This document shows positions 58,061 through 64,000 of a stretch of 64,000 nucleotides of DNA, one piece after another. This stretch comes from Mycteria americana (taxonomy: Eukaryota; Chordata; Aves; Ciconiiformes; Ciconiidae): positions 31,742,501-31,806,500 of the forward strand of contig NC_134368.1 in NCBI RefSeq assembly GCF_035582795.1, in the 5' to 3' direction. Both the position numbers and the translations under genes were made by a program. The notes beneath the pieces were generated by a model. That model was given only the letters and a program-made list of their open reading frames with translations. It was not told the DNA's origin and did no database searches. Every line of letters begins with the position of its first letter. The stretch's first letter is position 1.

Positions 58061-58978
58061 TTATGAACTCCATTTTGCAGGGTCACTAAGACTTTCACAT
58101 CAGGCGTGTGCTAACTCAGCAAACCCCTGCTTGACTTATCTTAACAGTGGAGCCAGAGAAGCCTGAATGTGCTTCTTTCTCCAAGTACACAGTATAAGGT
58201 GGGAAGTAGTTGGGAATTTGAATTGAGGGTGCTAATTTTACACAGCTTTATTTTCTGAGAACTTTTTAAAAGTTGTGTTATGGCATGTTCAGTGAAAGAG
58301 AAGCTAAGAGGTCATTTAGAGCAGCTTTGGTGACTAGGAGATTGGTACCTCAGTAGAAAAAATTTCGTAGCATTGGGATGAAAGCTTGAAGAATATTTTG
58401 CATAAAATTTTTTTGGAGGTAAGAGATGACAAATTAGCACTTCAGCTAAAGAAATAAGTATGGAAAAGATGTACCGATGCCTTCATTAAACTGGACGCTT
58501 CTAATCTACGAGTGTGAGTGGAGCTTCTGAATACATGAGAGAGCAGTTAAAAAAAGCTAACTGTTGAGCAAGGAAACTTTAGTTCTTGGCAACACACTGA
58601 GTAAATGACAAAGAACGATTAAAAGTGCTGCCATGTAGAATCAGGCTCATATGTTCTTGAATCTAATTTTTAAATAGCTTGGGTCTGTTCCCATTCAAAA
58701 GCCAAACCATTGCAGAAACTGGTGCATCTGAAACTAGTTTCAAATGTTTTTTTAAAGGCCAGTTTTCATCTGCAGTGATTATTTGCTCTGTGTGCCAAAG
58801 GTCTTACAAGCCAAAAAGGTGTCTGTAGAATTGCACAGTGTCATTCCAGCTTAGTATTTTTAAGAAATAAATCCCAAAATATTAACTGCACATATACAAC
58901 TATAAATAACAATTTTGGTGCGGAACAAAAGAGAGTGTTGTATTGACAGGCATTGTATTTTGTGCTTTTTTTTTCCAG
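58061..58978. other. End of intron 1 before KIT exon 2
   Basis: AT-rich sequence, nothing specific apart from the pyrimidine tract and acceptor TTTTTTTTTCCAG directly before 58979. Confidence 0.7.
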
Positions 58979-59218
58979 GTGGTTCACTGCCCTATGAAGA
59001 ATCTTCACTGGTTGTGAATAAAGGGGAGGAATTAAGGCTGAAGTGCAACGAGGATGGACCTGTGACTTGGAATTTCCAGAACTCGAACCCATCGGCAAAA
59101 GCAAGGAATTCCAATGAGAAAGAGTGGTACACCAAAAATGCAACAGTCAGAGACGTAGGCAGATACATATGCAAAAGCAAAGGGAGTATTGTCACCTCTT
59201 TTTATGTTTTTGTTAAAG
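58979..59218 (+). CDS. KIT: KIT exon 2 (Ig-like domain D1)
   Basis: Second coding exon, 240 bp, with both splice phases 1. It is preceded by a pyrimidine tract and TTTCCAG and followed by GTAAAT. It encodes residues 23-102, the first Ig-like domain. Cys45 and Cys87 are the expected intradomain disulfide pair, the latter within the Ig motif D-V-G-R-Y-I-C (81-87), and Trp53 is the core tryptophan. One N-glycosylation sequon is seen, Asn76-Ala-Thr. In the KIT family D1 to D3 form the binding surface for stem cell factor (KITLG). The exon is about 30 bp shorter than I recall for the human exon (270 bp), so D1 lacks about ten residues; chicken KIT as I remember it is also short here. Translation in the other frames is not meaningful. 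Confidence 0.97.
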
Positions 59219-62200
59219 GTAAATATCTATGAGGGCATTATTTTTGCTTTCCTCCCCCCTGCTCTTCCCACTCCCAAAATAATAGGACAGTAAATGCTGG
59301 AGGAGGGAATGAATTTGAGGTACAGAGAGAGAACGCAGTCTGATAGAAGAAATCTTCTTTCCTGTCCAATAAAAAGAAAACTCACTCGCAGCTTTGCTTG
59401 CAGTGGCCTTTGTCACCAGAGCAAAGTTCTGGATGAGTTTCTGTTTACATCCCTGTTGTTTGTGGTGAAATATACCTGAGCTCTCTTTCTAGAAGCTAGT
59501 CAAGTGACCTAAATCGGTTGTATTAGTCAGTTGTACTGTGAGGAAGCAAGCAGTATGTGGAAATGTCTTTTTAATTCCATGTCATCCATCAGTATGGAGT
59601 CATGTAAGGTTTGGCCCCAAGCTCTTGATTTATTGACGCAGTTAGCTAAAGGATTTGGCTTTTTGAGTCTGCGCTTCCAGGCTTAAGCCAGCAGGCACCA
59701 ATGATTCCTCTGCCTCCAGCTCCTGATCTACCATGTGACTGATCAGAAATGTCTCAGATGGGAAAAAAGTGCCTCTGCTCTGACACGTTTTCCCAATCCT
59801 TTATTACCCTTCTTCTTTCTCCAGTGTTTTCTTCAGATTTCTTCTCTTCTTTTGTGGGCTCCTGCTCTCTGGCTTCATCAGCTGCCCTCAAGCTGACAGT
59901 TTACCCTGCCTGGCATTCCCTTTTCCTTTCCAAGGAAGACAGTTAGTTTGCTTCTCCTTCACATAGCTCTGGTGCTCTTTCTTTCCTGTTGATGGAAAAA
60001 AGTCCTACAGCATACACATTCTTGGAGACAGCATTCCTTGTCCAACAGGGGTTGCCTCAAAGAGCCTCCTCTAAACCCTGCCAGTCCTTTGAGAATTACT
60101 GCAAGGTTGTTCTCCAAGACAAGGAGATACCAGCACAGCACAGTGAAGAGTGTTTTCCCAAGGGAAGATATCTGACATAGTGGCCAGACAATTTAAAGAG
60201 TGTTCCTTTAACTGCTCCTGAGTTGTCCAAATAGCCATGCAGCTACTATGGATGAGTTTTCTTGACCTTCTGTGTTTCCCTGAGATTATGACTAATGGAA
60301 ATCTGGCAGGTATTTTACCTATATGTGTCAAACATTGTTGACTTTATCTACCATGACTGTTTTCCTGAAGGTCATGGTAATTATCCCAGACAGCTGTGAT
60401 CATAGAGATGTTTGTGCCTTCAGTTACGAGGGTGACTCCTTCACCTCAGGATAGCAGGCAACCCTCCCACTGAGCATGATTACCAAAGCATCAGAGAAGT
60501 TGTGTGGCCTTCATGCAATATGTTGTTAATTTCTTTGTCTTAATTGTGTGAAAAATGTGCAAGCTTCACTTTGGCAAGTTCCTGGCAGTAAAATAAGTAT
60601 GTTTGTGAGGTTGGCCATCATTTTGCAATAGGCTGTGGCTTGGTGACGTCTTACATCACCTTGAAGATGCTACCATAAACTCAGCTGCTTGTGGGGTTGC
60701 CACAAGCACCCCATGCGCTTTCTGCTTGTAAAGCTACGAATGAGGAGAGGATAGGACCAAGAACCTCAATCCTGCCCAGTCCCAACTGGCACATAAAATG
60801 GTGGTAGCTGTTTATCTCTTACGTCCATCTGGATCTACTAAAACCAAATTTTCTATCCTTCTGTGACCAAGGATGACACAGTGTTGACAGACTGTAGGTG
60901 CTTACCTCTTTCACCTTTCTGCTTTGGCAGAAGGTGCATGTGTTGTGTCTATAGAAGCAGTTTGTGTCCTTATCCAAGCAAGTTTAGTGAAGATCAAGCT
61001 AGTTCAGACACCTACATAAGAGAGAAAAATCTATTGATTTTGATCTCAAGTCTTTTCAGACGCAAGCAATGATAAGCACCACCCCATCTTGTGTTGGAAA
61101 CCTGAGGTATGCCCAGAAAGCAAGTGCTACCCACGATGTATCTGAGGTGGAAAGCTGTGAAGGGAAGAACATGACCATGAGCAGCCTTGTTTGTGCCTGG
61201 ATTCCCTACAGCAAATCCTTTCATGTCTTCTCAACATGATGTCTCCCTTCCAGAGGGGGATGGAAGATGGGAGGGGAGCACCTCAGCAATTCTGCTTACC
61301 CCAGCCAAGGCCTTCCCTGCAATTTCAGCTGTTAGGGAAACAGGTTACTTCCTTCTATTTTCAGGTTCCTTTCTTCTACTAGAGGTTGCTTTCTTCTATT
61401 TTAAAAAATGTCTTTTTTTTCCTGGGGAGCCATACTTTCTGTATAGTGAAGATATCTTGGCTCTGTCCATATTGGAGAAAAAGTGGACTGAGAGGAAACC
61501 AATCAGTTCAGTCTCTGTGAGCGGGGGCATTTAGATGAGCTCTTCTAGTCCATGCTCTTCCAGCTCAGGAGTGACAGCTATTCATAGCATATCTCCAAGC
61601 ATCTCTGTGTGCAAAACATCACACCTTGGTTCTGTTCAGGCACGCTTTACTTTTTCATTTGTTAGTCGTCTCCATCCTCTAGTTCTAGACTGATGCTTCA
61701 AAGCTTTTAGTTTGTGGGGGCTTCTTGGGCGGCAGTATCAAATGAGGTTAAAACTATACCCTCACTAAGCTAGAAACCAGCTAGTGACTTCTCTGTTCAG
61801 TGATGAGCAACCTTCAACTTAGCATTTCCTAATTGCCTACGTAAATGTCCCATGCTTCATTTTCAGCCTGGTACTTCTTGTCTTAAACCAAGTGCACATT
61901 GTCCATCATCTTAACCAAATTCTCTCAGTCTTCCTTGTTAAGTCATGGTTTGTTGATCTCTAATCATTCAAGTTGTACAAAGCCAGCTTGCAAAAAAGAA
62001 AGAAAACTTTTCCCTCTGTTTCTACATTTCTAATTCTGTAGGGAGGGCAGATGGGAGCTGAAATAAGCTTTTACAGAGTGTTTGTTACCACACCATCCTT
62101 TATTTTTGTGTTTGCTATTAATGGTGAGGTTCTTAGCATTTCAAGGTCACCAGCTATCATGGGCTTCAACTTTGGTTGTAAAAGTGTTTAAAGTACGGTA

Positions 62201-62890
62201 TGTTTGTGTGCTGTGGTTGGCCGAGATGAAATGCTTTAGAAAAGTTACCTTGTGAAAGATTACATGACAATTTTTCAATCAGATATCCTGTTTGTATGCC
62301 CAGTTTTTCCTAAGGAGACTAAAAATAACCCCTGCTTTCAGGGAGGGGAGAGAGAGAGAGAAGTTGTTTGGTGCTTCCTCTGGTAGCAATGTGTGTTCAT
62401 TTAGATTATGTATTTTACAGAAGTGAAAACCATAATTTAGGTGCTTTTCAGCTTCCATTTGCTCATAAATTTCTTCAAAATCCTCCTGTGGGCATGAAAC
62501 CTTACAGACCTGCCACTAGCTAAAAGCAAATTACTTTTAATGGTCTGTGAAAATCTGTTTACTGTTGTTGGGGGTGGAGGGTGGAGGTTTTAGAGCTAAA
62601 CAAGGCAAAAAAAAAAAATCCCTCTCCAAATAAAAAAGCAGTAAGATTATTTTTAGTGCACATGATTCTTTAGCATGTCTGGTATTGAATGCTACTGCAC
62701 ATCTCCTGTTGTGCTGCTCTTTTAAGACAAAATTTAATGTCTCTTGGTAAACACGAATTGGGTAATACTCGGTTTTACTGGCTGAATGTAAAACTTTATT
62801 TGGTATAAGTGCCCAGTTGCAGACTTAGGGTCATCAGAAGTCCCCTGTGCAATGTCAGCTTCTCTGACAGGTCTTTGTGTTTCTTCACAG
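59219..62890 (+). other. KIT: KIT intron 2 (3,672 bp)
   Basis: Runs from donor GTAAAT to acceptor TTCTTCACAG. I see no coding sequence or recognisable transposon. It contains a short GA run near 62348-62362 and an A run near 62609-62619. The middle (about 59.5-61.6 kb) is ordinary mixed sequence. Confidence 0.92.
62348..62362 (+). repeat. Short GA repeat
   Basis: GAGAGAGAGAGAG-type run in intron 2. Confidence 0.8.
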
Positions 62891-63169
62891 ATCCAAACGT
62901 GCTCTTCCTTGTTGATTCTCTGATCTATGGAAAAGAAGACAGTGACATCCTGCTAGTGTGCCCTCTAACAGATCCAGATGTTTCAAATTTCACGCTGAGA
63001 AAATGTGATGGCAAACCTCTCCCCAAAAATATGACGTTCATTCCCAATCCCCAGAAAGGCATCGTTATAAAGAACGTACAGAGGTCATTTAAGGGCTGCT
63101 ACCAGTGCTTGGCCAAGCACAATGGAGTTGAGAAAATATCAGAGCACATTTTCCTGAATGTGAGGCCAG
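62891..63169 (+). CDS. KIT: KIT exon 3 (Ig-like domain D2); gene continues beyond window
   Basis: Third coding exon, 279 bp, starting after TTCTTCACAG and ending GGCCAG|GTAACA. With the G left from exon 2 it begins at Asp103 and encodes residues to Pro195 plus one base. This is Ig-like domain D2. Four cysteines (126, 141, 172, 175) fit the two-disulfide pattern known for KIT D2. Sequons are Asn135-Phe-Thr and Asn149-Met-Thr. The sequence is very close to chicken KIT from memory. The total coding length so far is 586 bases, so exon 4 must enter in phase 1. Exons for D3-D5, the transmembrane helix and the split kinase domain lie past base 64000. The frame stays open for 70 more codons into intron 3 before TGA at 63379-63381. 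Confidence 0.97.
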
Positions 63170-64000
63170 GTAACACGGGATTTTCACCTTCTTGTAGAGC
63201 ACCTGATTTTCCCCTTTATCTCCCAGGAGCTGACGGGAAGTGTTGTGAAACCTCACCTTGTGTCCAGACCTTGTCATGGGGAGGTTGGAGGAGGTGGTCT
63301 CCTCTGGAGGCTTTTGGAGTCTTCTCCTGCTCAAAGCCACATGTACTTGCGCACCAGGAGTTTGCTCTGTGGCGCCTGTGACTGCTGCAGGTGGTTCAGA
63401 GGAAGGTGGTGGGCTTAGAAAGCTTGTTCTGGGCAAGTTGTGTGGAGGCGCAAGTTGATGTCATGGCATTTGGCTTGTGGCTGTGCTGAGCAGGTTGGCC
63501 GTGATCACTTTTATTTTCTGTTCCTGGTAATTTCCAGGTGTTTTTTCACCATTCTAAGGAATGTGGGTTGTGCTGTTAAACTTTGAGGACAAACCAGTGC
63601 CCTGAGGTTTGGACAGGTTTGTGCAGGCAAGGTGGAGATTTGAGTGCCTGACTCACAAGTCTGATACCCGCAAGTGACAGCAGGAGGAACTGATTGCTGG
63701 CATTGAAGAAGAGGGATTCAGTGGAGAGGCAGAGCTTGGGGCAGCAGAGGGCCCTTGTTTGTCTCCATCTTCATGAGCGAGGATGGTCACAACAGCAGCC
63801 ATGTGCCCAGATCATGATGAGGAGTGCGTTGTGGCTGCCAGATGCACCACTTAGCTCTGCAAACCTGTTGATGACGCCCGACTACCTTTGACCTTCATGC
63901 GCCCTTGTGCCCTAGGGTTGGGTGGTTAAGTGGGTTTGGGGAGGAGGAGAAGCCCGACACCTGTGTGTGCAGTACCTTCCAGGCTGGTTTTGTCTGGGCA
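63170..64000 (+). other. KIT: Start of KIT intron 3, cut by window edge
   Basis: Begins with GTAACA. Its first 212 bases are an in-frame continuation of exon 3 until TGA at 63379-63381. From 63855 to the edge it is a near-perfect copy of 55927-56072. Exon 4 is not in the window. Confidence 0.85.
63855..64000 (+). repeat. 146-bp repeat, copy B, cut by window edge
   Basis: Near-identical to 55927-56072 and still matching at the last base of the window. It lies in KIT intron 3. Confidence 0.9.

Larger units (their letters stand above)
40211..58978 (+). other. KIT: KIT intron 1 (18,768 bp)
   Basis: Bounded by the exon 1 donor GTGGGA and the exon 2 acceptor TTTCCAG. The first 0.6 kb is GC-rich island sequence with a 71-bp-period repeat. 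The rest is mostly AT-rich, with an old reverse CR1 end (about 45.86-46.14 kb), a MIR-like SINE (about 52.94-53.07 kb), a GC-rich unexplained block (about 53.75-54.53 kb), and the duplicated block at 55.1-58.1 kb. Intron 1 of mammalian KIT carries GATA-bound enhancers, so regulatory elements are expected. No other exon could be supported in it. Confidence 0.93.

Noticed and set aside
1..64000. CRISPR arrays, operons, bacterial or phage systems
   Set aside because: Spliced vertebrate gene, LINEs and LTR show nuclear animal DNA. No regularly spaced repeats of CRISPR type occur.

Overview
The window is vertebrate nuclear DNA from a bird. Three exons on the + strand at 40144-40210, 58979-59218 and 62891-63169 join in phase with GT/AG splice sites. 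They encode the signal peptide and the first two immunoglobulin domains of the receptor tyrosine kinase KIT. The avian call rests on the close match to remembered chicken KIT and on CR1 LINEs with the ATTCTATGATTCT-type 3' end. The species cannot be named. The remaining KIT exons lie beyond the right edge.

Layout: 1 to about 39.6 kb is the upstream flank of KIT, with no gene I can support. It holds ancient LINE and SINE debris, one fairly well preserved 5'-truncated CR1 (about 32.02-32.79 kb), one solo long terminal repeat of an endogenous retrovirus (19978-21306, target duplication GTGAC), and several AT-rich patches with transcription-factor-like palindromes that look like enhancer candidates. 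A CpG island with a very G-rich tract (about 39.59-40.87 kb) covers the KIT promoter and exon 1. Intron 1 (18.8 kb) and intron 2 (3.7 kb) follow. Intron 3 starts at 63170 and continues past the edge.

The most unusual structure is in three direct duplications. (1) In intron 1, a block of about 0.8 kb occurs twice about 2.17 kb apart. The two copies are clearly diverged except for a 187-bp core that is base-for-base identical and carries a GATA site next to a CACCC-like site. (2) A 177-bp segment (one mismatch) sits both inside the solo LTR and 2.4 kb downstream outside it, so the LTR appears to have received a copy of nearby unique DNA. (3) A 146-bp segment (one mismatch) starting at 55927 recurs at 63855 and runs off the window. 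In its first copy it leads into a CpG-rich stretch with a TATA box and an NRF1-type site.

No new protein system was found. Nearly all other open frames are chance or repeat-derived. The interest lies in regulatory architecture and recent sequence exchange around KIT.
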